A stretch of 64,000 nucleotides of DNA from Klebsormidium nitens (GCA_000708835.1 DF237348.1:1-64000), one strand, 5' to 3'. Positions 11,701 through 23,737 are shown, counted from the stretch's first letter. Numbers and translations are program-made. The notes: generated by a model from the sequence alone, not told the origin.

Positions 11701-14052
11701 AGGAGCATCTGCAAAATAATGAAGGTATTTTCTGCCTGAGATCGACCAGAAAGCCCCAAAATTTTCGTCCGGAACAGTGAGAAATGAGAAGATCAGAAAA
11801 CTGTAGGGACATACAAAACGGACCGGGTCTTGAGGTAGCAGCGAGGCCGCAAACGTAGCGAGGAGCATCTGCGAAAGAAGGAGCTCGTTCCGCGTTTGAT
11901 ACTGAACGAATTTCCCTACGCTCTCCAGCTAAACAAAGCAAAAGAAGAGCCACAAACGCAGCGAGGAGCATCTGAGAAAGAGGGAGCGCGTTCTAGGGCT
12001 GATACTGAACGAATGCCACTACGCTTTCTCCCCAATACCAAGCAAACGAAGCCGCTAAGGGCATTTTGAACCTGGGGTCGACCGGAACGTGCTAGCATTT
12101 CGCCCGGAACGGAGAATGAGAAGATCAGGGCAGCGCAGCGATATGCAAAACCAGAATGAAAGACGAAGCTTAGAAGACAAACATTCGATGCAATCTGTAA
12201 GGGCGTCAGAAGCCGAAAGGACCGCCAAACGAAGCTCAGTGCCAGCATTCTGAAAGGCGCCAGAATCGAAGTGGTGGCAGGAGCGTGGACCTACCGATCC
12301 CAGGGGCAGCCATTGGATTAGGACGTCCGGCATAAAGAACTGCATCAGCTGGCCTGCACGCGTCCAAAACGCCCGGATTAGGAAACAGGCCTTGGATCTT
12401 CATTGTCAAGATAAGAAGCTGTCAACATATCCCTGTGCGGAAAACAGGCATAAACAGGCAAACTTTTTGACAAGAGCAAAGGCGTCCTGAAATCTGTGTC
12501 GCGATAAGCAGCGTCCAAACTTGTTCGTCAGATACCAAGCGAACGAGAAAGAGCGCCAAGAAGGGAACATTGAGAGACTGCAATTAAAGTGAAAGAGTCG
12601 AAAATTTCGTTGTCGCAAAAGCAAGCTTTTGAAACATATAGCAATAACAGCTGCCCGGAAATACCGAAAATTTGAGCCTGTCACGTCGCACTCACTGATT
12701 GCGGCAGCTCCGACGACTCCGAGCGCGCTCGCGGCCACGACGACGCTCGTTGCTAGCTGGAAGTGGCGCTCGGCCACGTGGAGGAACAGGAAGGCCACCA
12801 AGATGACGTCAGCAGCGGCACCGATGCCGTACTGGATCTGCGAGAAGTGAGGCCGGTCTCAGCGAGAATAAAGGGTCTCAGCAGCAGAGTGCAACGTTCA
12901 GGCTGCAGGGTGTTCATTTCTGCGGTTCCTGTTCGCTTCTGGGCAGACTGTCGACGAGCAGCGACACATATTTAAAACGGGTTTTGCAACTGGACGGAGT
13001 GCCTGGCTACCTTTCCTTCTTTTTAAGTAGCGTAGATTTAAAGATGCTGGCAGGCAAGTCAAAAGTTGCACGTAGAGTAGAGTGATGCTCCATATCCGTT
13101 GCTAGCAAGAGCCCCGTAGGGTTTCTTGTAGGGTCCTCTTACAACTCGACAACCACCAACAGAGCGAGGTCCATTCGCGAACCTAGGTTGGACCTGAGTG
13201 GCTGCAGACTATCGGTCCGATTGTGTCACAAGCAAGCACCGCATAGTGTTCCCGGAGAACCGACTTTCAGCACATTGACACCGCAAAGGCCACGTGGCTC
13301 CGCATGGGAGCTTGGGATTTACCTGGGCGGCGGCCAGGGGCATGCCGAACAGCAAGACCAGTTGGATCAGCACCCGGGCAAACGCGCCTGCAACAAGAGC
13401 ACAAACAGCTTCAGACTGCACACTTTGAAACAACTGCATTTCTTCCGAAGTCGTCACATCTCAGATGATTAAGTCCTTCTTAATTTCTTATTGATTCATT
13501 CGGAAACCTGCATTGGAATGCGTTGGAGCAGGTTCGTCCAGCTGCCAGCATCCTAAGACCGGTGGGGACATCAGCATATGTGTAGCTCGTGGTGCAGTGT
13601 CCTTGATATAAGAGGACCGGAAATGAGCACCTCTCGTGCACTGGCTGGTGCACCTGCTAATTCAATGACTGAAACCTCTCAAGGCCCTGCCAAAGAATGC
13701 TAGAAGACTTCCAAGTTTCTCACATACAACATGTTACACAGAAGTGACCTGACAACTCTGCATAACGTGTCGTTTCGCGAGTGACGACTGCCTTAACGGA
13801 ACTAGGGCCCAATTCCCCGATACTGATGTGCAAATCGTTAGCAGAAGCTTCGGGTTCTCAAAACAGGGAAACGCGGCCGGCAAGTCGATAGCAGAAGCTT
13901 CGGAACCTGGTCAAACAGGGAAATGCAAGCCGGCGCTTACCAATAGACACGACGGTCTTGTAACCAAAGAGCTCGGCGATGGGCCCCGCAACGGCAGTGC
14001 ACACGAGGGTGGAGTAGAAGCTGATGGGGAGCCCCTTCAGAATCCACTGCGA
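8747..14052 (-). CDS. SLC19-type carrier (reduced folate/thiamine transporter family), 5' end not found
   Basis: Polytopic plasma- or organelle-membrane carrier resembling the SLC19 folate/thiamine family. Exons in order (minus): 14052-13941, 13387-13323, 12837-12696, 12353-12295, 11708-11583, 11175-11114, 10812-10398, 9920-9757, 8927-8747; 441 codons plus stop, all junctions phase-consistent GT-AG. Family-like blocks, from memory: a YK.VV segment, a helix block beginning QYGIG, a loop then an .LYRN.-like block leading to WWIFAS...NY, FFNQYA, LFGTNATLAL, and a last helix. The final exon adds an acidic tail (DDVDDIDDNDEG). I read through the apparent stop at 9753-9755 because GTAAGG there is a good donor and the next exon joins in phase. 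At least one 5' exon with the start and first helix is missing, presumably between 14053 and 14591. Substrate cannot be told from sequence. Introns are rich in exon-edge echoes. Confidence 0.7.
9604..9833 (-). repeat. Exon-edge echo of SLC19 penultimate exon (3' edge and donor)
   Basis: About 85 bases covering the last 24 codons of the exon ending at 9757, its donor and following intron bases recur about 143 bp downstream (9604-9690 versus 9747-9833). The echo still encodes CS.GRV.LV.TD.L.GDYNLIG and keeps the GTAAGG donor. It lies in the next intron and has no acceptor of its own. Confidence 0.8.
11655..11990 (-). repeat. Exon-edge echoes of SLC19 exon 11708-11583 (5' edge and acceptor), three copies
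   Basis: The acceptor and first 30-50 bases of the exon starting at 11708 (encoding MLLAAFVASLLPQD) recur twice upstream, near 11868 and 11971. Each copy has its own pyrimidine tract and CAG, and each codes for MLLA.F.A or similar. The two upstream copies sit in a further tandem array, since GATACTGAACGAAT occurs at about 11898 and 12000. The clause TCAGATGCTCCTCGCTGCG marks each copy on the minus strand. Only the innermost copy keeps a phase-compatible donor (11583). Confidence 0.75.
13836..13945 (-). repeat. Tandem duplication at the donor of SLC19 exon 14052-13941
   Basis: A unit of about 50 bp containing AGCAGAAGCTTCGG and a CAGGGAAA..GC.GCCGGC stretch is present twice in tandem (about 13838-13886 and 13888-13941), just inside the intron. 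The inner edge includes the donor and a few exon bases. Confidence 0.6.
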
Positions 14053-14591
14053 CTGTAGCAGAGAAAAGAGAGGGATGATTACACTGTTTGACCAAAAACG
14101 AAGCGAAGCCGTTCATTCCAAGCGAATAGAAGGCTTCTGGAGCCACAGTGGCTGAGTGCGCGGGTCTCTTTCGCAGTCAACTGAAAGCTCCGAGGGCTCT
14201 TTTGAATGTTCTGTTCATTCCACGCAGCCCCTTCGACTCAGTCTAGTTAGTAAGGTGGGACCCGTCCTTAAAAGCTTTGCAGGACATACGGATGTGAGGA
14301 TATGTGTGTTTTCAAGGCTGCCCAGGTTAAGTATGCCCACTATGTGTTATACTGGTAACTCTGATACAGTATCGACTGGAGATTGTCTTGAGATACATAA
14401 GCCCCGGGCACGTCAACAACAAACCTAACCCAACTATTACCTGCTCCGCACCTGCACCTACCCTCACCTTCAAAGTAACCCCGCATGTTCCCCAGGTGCT
14501 GATATTAAAACAATTGGCCCTTAACACAATCGAGATTTAGTGGAGTCTACGTAATTGAGAGGAGCCTTTCCTTTCAATCAGCCCATGCGCA
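14053..14591. other. Gap likely containing the first exon of the SLC19 gene
   Basis: The exon at 14052 begins after a clear CTACAG acceptor, so an upstream coding exon must exist on the minus strand. I could not pick it. One candidate is ATG at about 14486 with a donor-like GAAGGTGAGG, but it encodes only a few residues and no helix. Nothing else is recognised. Confidence 0.3.
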
Positions 14592-16465
14592 TCAACCCTT
14601 GCCTTTTATTTCTGCACCCAGGCATCCCGACTGCAGCGCTGACCAAATAACGCACTGGAAACAAAAAGCGGGCACCTTTCCTTTCGCACATTGCCCACTC
14701 CACAGGACCGAAGAAGGAGTCCGACGTCTGCTTCTCTCCCAAAGAAAATAAGGAAGGAGCGTTCACATACCACGGGCATGTTCTGGCCCTCCTCTGACAT
14801 CGGCGCTGACGGTGTCTGGTCCACAGCACTCCCCGTGCCCTCCCCTGCCGCTGGCGTCTCCGTCGAGACTTCTGGTGCTGGCGTGGGGGGTTCAGGTGCC
14901 GGGGTGGGAAGCTCTGGCTCGGGGGTAGGCATCTCTGGTTCTGGAGTGGGCATCTCTGGTTCAGGGGTAGGGAGCTCTGGCTCGGGGGTAGGGAGTTCTG
15001 CTTCTGGGGTGGGGAAGTATGGTGCATCGGTGGGGATTTCAGGAGCAGGGGTAGGGAGCTCTGGGGCTGGGGTAGAGAGTTCGGGGGCCAGGGTAGGGTT
15101 CTCCATCTCCGGGGCGGGGGTAGAGAGTTCCGGTTCAGGGGTCACCACCGGCGCCGCCGTGGCTTGGGGTGCGGCAATTGTCTCTGTCGGAGTGGGGGCC
15201 AGTTCCTCGGGGGTCAGCTCGCGGACCTTCTGGACCCAGATTGCGTTGATGTACGGCCAGTCGATGATGGGAATGAACTCGATCGCCATCTTGTGGTTCT
15301 TGACCGAGTAGAAGGTACCGAAGTTGGCGTTGTTCATGGGGCCTCCGCCCCTCGTGATCAAGTCCACGAAGCTCCACTCCGTCGGCTGGCCGTTGATCGA
15401 CACGTTGAACACGCGCTGCCCGGGGGCGGTCCAGTACCCCTCCGAGGCGTAAAAGGTGATCCAGTACGCGCCGTCCTCGAGCGGCGGCATCTGGTAGACG
15501 ATCGGGCCGAACCGCCCCAACGTGTAAAGCGGCGCGTCGTTGGTGCCTTGGACGGTGTACGTGCCGTCAAGTGTTTGCTCGGTGAAGTTCATTACGCCGA
15601 TCCCGGTGCCCTCCATGTAGTACGGCTCATCGCTCACAAACTTGCGCCCGTCGGAGTCGAAGTACGGCTCCGAGTCGACGGGCTCGCCGCAGTTGATCCC
15701 GATGGAGCTGACGTAGTGCAAGGGCTCCGCGACCGTTTCTTCTGTCGGGGCAGGGGTGGCTGTTTCGGGAGCAGGCACCGTGCCTAGTTCTCCCACCTTC
15801 TGCAGCCAGATGGCGTTTATCTTCGGCTGGTCAACCAGAGGCTGAAGGGAGATGACCATTTCGTTGTCGAAGACCGACTGCTGGAGGGTCAGGTCCAGTG
15901 CCATTCTTGCCCCCCCCGACTGCAGAAACAGGTCCACGCTGCTCGCGGTGCTGAGCGTGTCATCGACGTACACGGCGAAGATGCGCTTCCCCGGCTCTGT
16001 GTACCAGGCCTCCGTCTCGTAGAGCGTGATCTCATACACGCCGTTCTCCAGGTTTGGGAAGTTGTACACGACAGGGCCGAAGCGCTCCCTCACGTACAGA
16101 CCCTGGTCGAACGCGCCTTGGATCTCGAACCCGTCCGTGAAGCTGAAGTCGCCGATGTTTTGCTCAGTGTCCGTGCCTGGGGCGAGGTAGTTCAGGTCGC
16201 TGACAAACGTGCGGCCGTCTGACGCGACATAGACCGTGCCTGCTGGCTCCCCGCAAGTGATGCCAACTGACGTGACAAGCTGGGGGAATGCTTCCTGCAA
16301 ACCGCGTGTAGAGCGGTTGCTGGGGTGTGAGGCGCCCGGGAACCAACCGACCGGGCGCTCAAAGGGGTCCACTTCCTGCTGGGGGGGTCGCGCTTGGAGC
16401 AGGAAAGCGAAGAGGGCCGCCAAGAGGATGAAGCGGACGGTCCCCTTGTCCAAATACGACGCCAT
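14592..16465 (-). CDS. Secreted or membrane-anchored protein with two malectin domains and Pro/Thr/Glu-rich tail
   Basis: Predicted cell-surface or wall protein. Main exon 16465-14771 (565 codons, phase 0 end, donor GTATGT). A tentative last exon at 14630-14592 adds 12 residues and a stop; read straight through, the frame would end at 14606. ATG 16465 is chosen over an in-frame ATG at 16495 because it directly precedes a signal-like segment (hydrophobic residues about 11-23). Two tandem malectin-type domains follow, each opening with S.GI.CGEP, then a ..DGR.FVSD word, a (Y/F)..RFGP(V/I)VY word and a closing (I/Y)NAIW(L/V)QKV word. These beta-sandwich domains bind carbohydrate in other proteins. 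From about residue 405 the chain is a (E-x-P-T-P-x-P) repeat resembling hydroxyproline-rich wall proteins. There is no kinase domain and no second membrane helix, so it is not a malectin receptor kinase of the usual kind. Confidence 0.75.
14850..15135 (-). repeat. In-frame PTPEPE-type coding repeats
   Basis: The 3' half of the malectin gene holds about twenty degenerate copies of a short codon array encoding variants of PTPEPEL/PTPAPEM. The plus strand therefore shows a matching Gly/Ser/Val-rich shadow frame. Repeat number probably varies between strains. Confidence 0.8.
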
Positions 16466-18448
16466 TGGGGAGGCTAGAGGGTGGAGGGTCGGCACGGGAG
16501 GAGAGTGGTAAGGTCAGGAGCTTTAGGGGTGGCGAGCAAACCTGGGGAAGGAGAAAGTGGGGTTAAGTTGGTGCCTAACTTCACAGTCTTGAGAGAGAGG
16601 AGGTTGGTGATACAGGCACCTTTTAGATATTCAGGTTGTGAGATCCCTCTATCAAAGGAAATTACAGCAGGTGACATCACTCATGTAGTTTTTAACACCT
16701 TAATGCACAAAGCCATGTCAATATTCTGCAGGGAGCAGGCACTTGCAGAATCGACATTGTCAGGAGCCCAAACACGAGAGCTTCACTCGCTCGATCGAAC
16801 TTTTGAAAGTACTTAGGTTTGAAGTGACCACCGGATGCAGGAAGTGCCGAAACTGGGCGGGAAAGGGCATCTAAGAGCAACTGGAACTTGAAGGAAAATC
16901 TCAGACAGCACCAGGACTCTTAGGGTTGGAAATAGGTGGTTTTAAGGACTGTACTGACCAGTTTCACCAAAAAGCTTGGCGACATGTCAATTGCAAATAT
17001 TCAAAATAGACCCTCAAGCACATAACTTTGTGTTTTCAGTGCTCTCTGAATATTCAAGTGGCAGGCTCTAGACCTGGAGTCATCACTCATGAGGCACAAG
17101 CAACAATGCATTATGCTCCATGCTATGCGACCAAGAGAATCAGGAGGAAAATCAGCTCTTTCCACTTAGATCTACAGATGCAGAAGATAGTCAATCTGTC
17201 AGGTGTTCAAGCAGGGGCTCATGGGATCTTAGCTTACAAGGTGAAGTTACACTCGGCTCAAAGGCATCTGTTTGGCAGCCTTTCCATCCCACAACACTTG
17301 CTTGTATGATCACTCAGAGAATTTCTCAGGTTGAGTACCTGACCAGCAAGCCAGACCTCCAGCGATGGGCTGGATGCTGGGCCTTCCTTTTGGGTTCTAT
17401 TTAATGTCCTAGGTGGATGCAAGGACCAAGGATGTGTGCATTTGATCTGGTTCAGTAGAGATCTCACAGTTTGAGCATCGCACCCGAGCGCATTCTGTCC
17501 CTTATCTTTCCCTTGAAAGAAACCTTTTGGGGGGGTATTGACTCTCAGCACTAAGGGCAAAGCGGCTTACCTCCTTTGAAGTGAAAAGCTCTCTTAACAG
17601 GGTTCCCCTTAAAATGCCAGCCCCTAGATCCAATGCATTGTCCTCAAAGGCAGCAGGAGCAGCGTTCAAAGCAGCTCCCTTTTCGTCCACACTTCTTTGA
17701 CCACCTCTTCGGAACTTTTAGAGCTCTGCGAATCCTTGGGAGGAATGCACCTCTATTCAATTTCTAGGCGCAGCATTGCATCTCTCCAGTGCTCTGCTGG
17801 TGCTGTTGACAGAGCCTGAGGCCCAGGGCAGAGCCGGTCCCTGTCTTTCAGGTGGTCACGTCAGAGTACGGGTAATCCCCTGATTTTACGGCAAGGGCGT
17901 GGGGTAAGGTATAAAGGCAGTGTCAAAACTCAAAGTATGATGGTGGTATGTAAACGGTTGACACTGTTTTCACATTTCTGCCAGGTAGTGAAGTGGCGGG
18001 AGATTCCGATCAGCTCGTGCAGGCGGAAAATCCGGGATGGAAGGATTGAACTCAGTCACTCAGAGTGGTAATGGTGACGCGTAACCATTAACGTTTTCTC
18101 GCCGCAACGAGAGCGAGGGCCACATGATGAAAAGAAGGGGACAAAGTTCAACCAAAACTTCAGGAGGAGGGGGAGAAGAACTTGGAAGTTGGAGGAGGAG
18201 GAGAAAGGAGCAGCTTTCGAGTGCTAACGCCTGCTTCAGATCCTGTTTCTGTCCTTTGCTTAGTTCAGGTTTCCAAATCGATGCACAGATTTTGGAGCTG
18301 CTGGCACCATTAGAGAAACCAGTCATTGAAGCGAACTGTGGGCAGTGAGAAAGAGGTATTGCAAGCTGAAGCTCTAGATTCCCATTGGAAGACTCCCTAG
18401 TTTTAGAGAAACTTCTCACAACCGGTGGTGGTTGCCTCGTAGAAAGTC
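16466..18448. promoter_or_regulatory. Two-kilobase divergent intergenic region
   Basis: Lies between the malectin gene (-) and UTP11 (+), so it holds both promoters. A purine-rich stretch at 18135-18215 (GGAGGAGG-type) may belong to the UTP11 5' leader. No further gene, RNA or repeat is recognised. Confidence 0.4.
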
Positions 18449-21400
18449 ATGTCGTCGTTGAGGAACGCCGTCAAGAGGCGGACGCACAAGGAGCGCTCGC
18501 AGCCGTAAGTTCAACTCAACTTACTAAAGTCAGAGGGGACAAGGGGATGCTTGAGGTTGAAAGACAGGGCGGTGGTGACGCCAGAAATTTGGGTAGCATG
18601 ACCTGCTGTAAGCCGATTGCAAGGGCCTGACATGTGTTACTGTCCAGAGTCGCTTTTTCAGCTACTTTATTCACGCGCTTATTGCTTTTGCAAGATTGAA
18701 GTTCTGCAACATTCATCTCTTGATCTTCGTGTCTGTGAATGTGCAGAAGCGATCGCAAGCGGTTTGGCCTGCTTGAGAAGCACAAGGACTATGTCCTGCG
18801 CGCCAGGGACTACCACAAGAAGGAGGAAGCAATCAGGGTAAGCGTTGGCTCGTTCTGTGACCAGCCGTATGTAGGACATACGCAACGGTCGCCTTTGATT
18901 AAGGTGACTGCATACTCTTCAGGAGAACAGTGGCGGTGCAACCGATCAGTAGGTTGATTCGGCCTTAGGCCAGTACCTTCTTTCATCGAATCATTTCAGT
19001 GCCCTCTCAGCGGATAATCTGAAAAGTTTTGGCTCTACTACAATGGCCAATAGTTTTCTTTTTTGAACGCACTCGATGGTCCCTGAAGGCTGCAGTCAGG
19101 GAGTTGAGTTCACGGCCTGTTTCAAAATGGTATTTGGCGCATTCCCCTGCAGGTCTTGAAAGAGAAGGCCGCCTCTCGCAACCCCGATGAATTCTACTTC
19201 AAGATGCAAAACAGCCAAACGGTTGGAGGCATTCACATTGGAAGGTGAGCAAAGGTGTTTCATGCTGAAAAGAGGCCATGTTGTGAGTCCCTGCCATACT
19301 CAGGAAGACAGGGGCTCGTAGGTGTTCGGTGGAACGGGTGTTCCTCATTAGGGCATCTTTGGCTTTGCTGTGTGTACTTTGCACTGTTCAAAGCAGCTGC
19401 TCTTTAGTATCTTGATTCAAGCTTTGTTGGTTGAGTACCGCAGGCTTTGGCACTTGCGAGCTTCGGTGACTGCCATGCATCGAGGTTTTATCTTCTTGGA
19501 TCTCTGTTAGGACGCTCGTATAGCCAAATCTGATTCCATCAAGCGGAACCCCCAATGAGTACCTTGCTGCAATTACCCCGATGACTTCAGAGTTTCGAGC
19601 TTAGCAAGGCTATGCTTCTTTGAGAAGCGGGTATGTGATACTTCTACCCTGCTCGTCGTCGTCCATCTACTTTTCTTGCTTTCATTTTTCCAAGCGCCTA
19701 TTGTAGTGCGGCAATTGATCTTACATTTTTCCCCGAGGCAGGAGGGTAGTCGTCTGATAACCATCTCATTAGCAGGATTTGTTTGTTTTGTCTGCACAGG
19801 AAGGACGAGAAGAATAAATACACCCAGGAGCAGTTGCGGTTGATGAAGACACAAGACATTGGTTATGTCCTGAACAGGGCCCAAGAAGAGAGGAAGGTAG
19901 GCTTATTGACTCAAATCGTGTTCCGGTCGATTCAGCGTGGTGCTGGCTTTGATGGCAGGCTTCCTTTCTTTTGCCTCTGGGGAGATCTATGTTTTTGCAA
20001 CGACTCCCTTCGTTGGGCGACGTATGATTCGAGAAGCGTCGGTTGAGCTTGCGAACCCGAGTTTGTGTTTATGGTCCAAACGCTCCGTCTTTTCGCACGA
20101 AGGTGAATCTGTGTTCTTGTTGCAGATGCTTCAAATAAGAAAAGCGTTACGGGCAGTTGTTTGATGTGCCGTCCTCATCTTGCAGAAAGTAGAGCGGATG
20201 CAAGCAACTTTGCATGGGCTGGGGCGCGAGCGACAAAACAAGAAGGTTCTTTTCGTGGACGAGGGGTAAGTAAAATGTGTTTTCTCACTGCCTTCAAGTC
20301 ACCATACTCTCATGCTTACCTTATTTTCACAGGAAACAGACTGCCCCATCCACTTTTGAAGTCTTCGAACGAAAAGCCTGGATTTTGGTGTTTGCAAGCC
20401 CGTTGCTTTACTCTCGTGGCAAATCTATTGACTTAGGACGTCTTTTAGCTGTCTTCTTTGTAGCTTGCCCCCGCTGCGCGTTACCTTGTCACGACTACTT
20501 TTTCGGGAGCTTCGTTGACCGAGGACGTCCTCGTTGAGATCGTCTCATGCCTGCTCTAATAACAGTGAAACACGCAGCATGAGCTGTTTGAACGGCGAGC
20601 TCCGACTTGGCTGGCAATTGCGTCAGCAATCGTCGATAAAGAAGTTCAACCACGGGTCGTCTTTATTTGCTTTATAGTTGAGACCCAGTGTTTCTTTTTC
20701 CATATGAATTTGCATGTCGCCTCTAACTCCTTGGCCCTGACCAGCACAAATCTTTCTTCCTGAAATCAGGGAAGACGTTGGCGACCGGCTCCCTTCTGGC
20801 AGCGGCCAGCAAGAGGACGGCTCTGCGCTCTCCGTTCTACCGAAGCGGATTGAAAAGTAGGTCACCTATTTGCACGTCTTTGACGAACTTGTCGTACGCG
20901 ATTGGCTCGTTTCAGCAGTGCGGTTACATTCTGACATTCGCATCTGGATTCTTGCTTGTGAAGGTTGGAAATGTTCTCTGGATTTGTGGAATGTCTGGAA
21001 TCCTTGAAAAGTGACTAATCGACGTGATGAACACGGAGGGCCGAACCAGTTTTATGTTAGGCCTGGTTAGCCTGTACTTTAACTAGAATGGAGTGAGTTA
21101 CTGAAATCGGAGCGCTTACTTTCAGGCGTCGACAAGCAGCGTACCGGGAGCTGCGGGAACGGAAAGAACGCGCCGAGAGCATGAGCCACATAGCAAACAA
21201 AATGCTGCTGCAAAAGGAACTGATGGTAAGTCCTGCTGGCCATTCGCTTCCTCTGTCCGCATATGCCTACCCTCACGATTGTACACGTTTGATTCGCTAC
21301 GGATTCATTCCGCTGCTGCCTGAAGGAGGGTCGAGAAGCAGGGGGCTCTTTTACTAGTTTTGTTGCCGCCATTTGGTGTTGTGTGGTCGAAAGGTTGTGG

Positions 21401-21533
21401 CCCACGCTGCTCTCCCCTCATGCGGCCTTTTCTTGTTCAGGGAAAGGGAAGGAAACGGAAGTTGACGCCAGAAGAGGTAGAAAATCCTGGGAAAGGCTCA
21501 GTTTTCAAATGGAAGCGTGAACGGAAAAAGTAG
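18449..21533 (+). CDS. UTP11: U3 snoRNA-associated protein 11 (SSU processome)
   Basis: Nucleolar component of the small-subunit processome, which binds U3 snoRNP and is needed for 18S rRNA processing. Exons: 18449-18504, 18747-18837, 19153-19244, 19800-19896, 20186-20265, 20770-20856, 21126-21225, 21441-21533. Total 231 codons plus stop, matching plant UTP11 (about 230). The N-terminus has the family signature: HKERSQP split by intron 1, then RFGLLEKHKDY. Later blocks are NPDEF.FKM, LMKTQDIGYV and, at the end, a basic FKWKRERKK tail before the stop. Splice phases agree at every junction. An open stretch at 20335-20440 also follows an acceptor-like CACAG, but I skip it because joining 20265 directly to 20770 keeps phase and gives the expected acidic linker. 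Confidence 0.9.
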
Positions 21534-22469
21534 GCGTTGCAAAACCAACTTTCATCCAGAGGGCCGATGGGTTCAACCACAGACTTGCTCAATGTTACGA
21601 ATATCGTTTCTGTGCACGTCGTTGACCTGCTATTCTTGTCCCTTGATCGACGAAATGCAGATGCCATCTTTAAATTGGCTGGGCGTGATAAGAAGTCTCA
21701 CGCAGACGCTTGCACAAGGTTATAAGCAAAGCGATTTCGCAAAAGCGTACAAGAACGTCGCTAGGCGGATCAAACATTAACTGATTGCAGCTAAACGACG
21801 ACAGCTGCAGTGACAGCCGCTGTGCACAATCTGAACCCTTTTCGAAGCCCCTTGAAAGTATGTACCGTACTTTAATTTGATTGAATGTCGAACACTTGGT
21901 AAATGCCAGCGTGCGCAAACCGTTTTGTTTGCTTTGCCAGCCCTGCAATTACACATGCTGGCATGCAATCGTAATCACTTCGATCACGTGCTGCTATGTA
22001 CCTCTGTACGTACATAATTACACGCGCATGACAGCCATTGACCCATCCGATGTGACTTGCGAGCTGAACATCAACGTTCGTCACCATGATATCTAGATTC
22101 TCTATATGTATACTTAACACCTAAACAGTATGCGTTAGTACTGATCTTCAGGTAAGGCAGGAGCTCGGCCGCCCAGGTAGAAGGTCGGTGTCACACAACT
22201 CGTAAAACTTTCTGCCATTCGGATGCATAGCAGATTGCTTGGGCGCAAACTCGCAATGTGGCAAGCAAGATGTCCTGTACGAGACTACTCGAGGCTGCTC
22301 CGTAAGTTGCAACAATAGATGGTCCGACCGTTTTCCTGAAACAGGACCTCTTGTTGTGCTCAGCGGATGGTGCTGCCGCCTCAACAGCAGATTATGGTAC
22401 CCTTGTATCCTGCCTATCTTCGACTACGCCAGCTGTGCCTATGTACAAAAGCTATAGAGTATCAAAACC
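21534..22469. other. Convergent intergenic region UTP11 / YKT6
   Basis: 3' flanks of two convergent genes. Frames on both strands are short and unrecognised. No repeat or RNA gene is seen. Confidence 0.4.
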
Positions 22470-23737
22470 TTACAGAATCACGCAGCACCTATTCAGCTTC
22501 TTTGCGTTCTTGAGGTAGATCTTCGAGTTTTCGCTGAGGTCTTGGCTCTTGTCCATTAGGACCTCCAACTTCTCCCCTCGATCTAATAGACTATTGATTG
22601 TTTTATGAGCTACCTCTGCGACGTCGTCGATTTGCCGCTGAACTTTGATAATCTTATCTGCTTGCATCGGATCCTGGTAATGTCGCAGCGCGTCGTTGAG
22701 GAGCGGGAGTGACTCTTTACAGTCTGCGTGTATGAGCGCCCATGAGTCCCCCATCCGCCGTTCATAATCGTCGAGGATCTTATTGATGACTGAGTATGCG
22801 GCCCGTTCGGGATAGTCTTTGTCTGCAAGGACCACACCCACCAAGCCCTGCAAAGGGATCCAAAGATAAGCTGACTGCATTTGGAGGATCTGTAGGTCAC
22901 TACCAGTGTCTTGCTGGTTTTCTGGAGGGAGCAGACGCCGGAGAATCACCAACACTAATACTAGCAGGTTGCGCTCAACCTGGATAAACGCGGAGTCTGA
23001 TCATTGGGAATCCTTTTGAGCTACCGTAAGCAGGAAGTAGCTGAGGAGGGAGGGGGGGGCGCACCTGTTTGTTGTAGGCATGGACCAGATACTCCTCATG
23101 CTGGAGCGTTGACTTGTTCCCCTCAGGAGTCCTTCCCCCCACCAGTCTTGACACAAACAGGATCATCTCCTTAACTGTGAGACAGAAGTTACGCCAAAGC
23201 TCAGGTTAGTGACTGCAATTGGACAGCTGCATAGCTCAGGTTGACATAAAGGTGCTTGTCGGGAATCGAAGAATTGCTGAGCAGAGAGGCAAAAATGGAC
23301 ACACAGACTGTTGTTGATAGAACCAGCTCAAATGAGATGCCCTGTGTGCCTGAACTGCCAAAGAGCACAAAAAGGCAGAGCTTGGATTGCGTCCAGCATC
23401 CACAAGTGAATAGCACAACACAGTAGCAATGCTTGACCTTCTACTGAAAGCTAAGAAGAGCAGCCAGCCTAAAAGAAGGTCCAGGAACTTACAGCTGGAC
23501 CCATGGACATCCGACAAGATGTAACACCCTGCCAAACTTATCCGCGCATAGAAAGTAGCAAACACAATTAGGGTTCCACTGCTCCTGATACCTGATATGC
23601 AGCCAATCAGAGCATGGGACCTTACCTGTGGCCCTCTGGAAGTAGCCAAAGTCTTTCACATCGCTGGCGGTCCCCAGGATCCATGGATCCCCACCCTGAC
23701 TGTTTGCCTTCACAATGGATAGGGCGATGATCTTCAT
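22470..23737 (-). CDS. YKT6: R-SNARE YKT6
   Basis: Lipid-anchored longin R-SNARE acting in ER-Golgi, endosomal and vacuolar membrane fusion. Exons (minus): 23737-23626, 23174-23065, 22847-22470; 199 codons plus stop, the same length as other YKT6 proteins. Intron phases are 1 and 0. The longin domain fills about residues 1-125 and includes GYFQRA followed by VKE, with HEEY.VHAYN just before the second junction. The R-SNARE motif (about 138-195) contains SLLDRGEKLE, whose Arg is the zero-layer residue. The chain ends CCVIL, giving the paired cysteines used for palmitoylation and prenylation in place of a membrane anchor. The ATG at 23737 is preceded by an in-frame GTG that is not a start. Phase choice at exon 2 (acceptor before TT AAG GAG) restores the conserved VKE. 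Confidence 0.93.

Noticed and set aside
14691-15787. Two plus-strand frames of over 200 codons opposite the malectin gene
   Set aside because: Gly/Ser/Val-rich shadow frames caused by the repetitive, GC-rich coding sequence on the other strand.
20335-20440. Candidate extra exon of UTP11 after an acceptor-like CACAG
   Set aside because: Skipping it keeps phase and restores the expected acidic linker; including it adds unrelated residues and has no good donor in frame.
21025-21101. Possible intronic C/D snoRNA in UTP11 (GTGATGA then CTGA about 70 bases later)
   Set aside because: No terminal stem flanks the boxes and no C'/D' pair is visible, so chance is likely.
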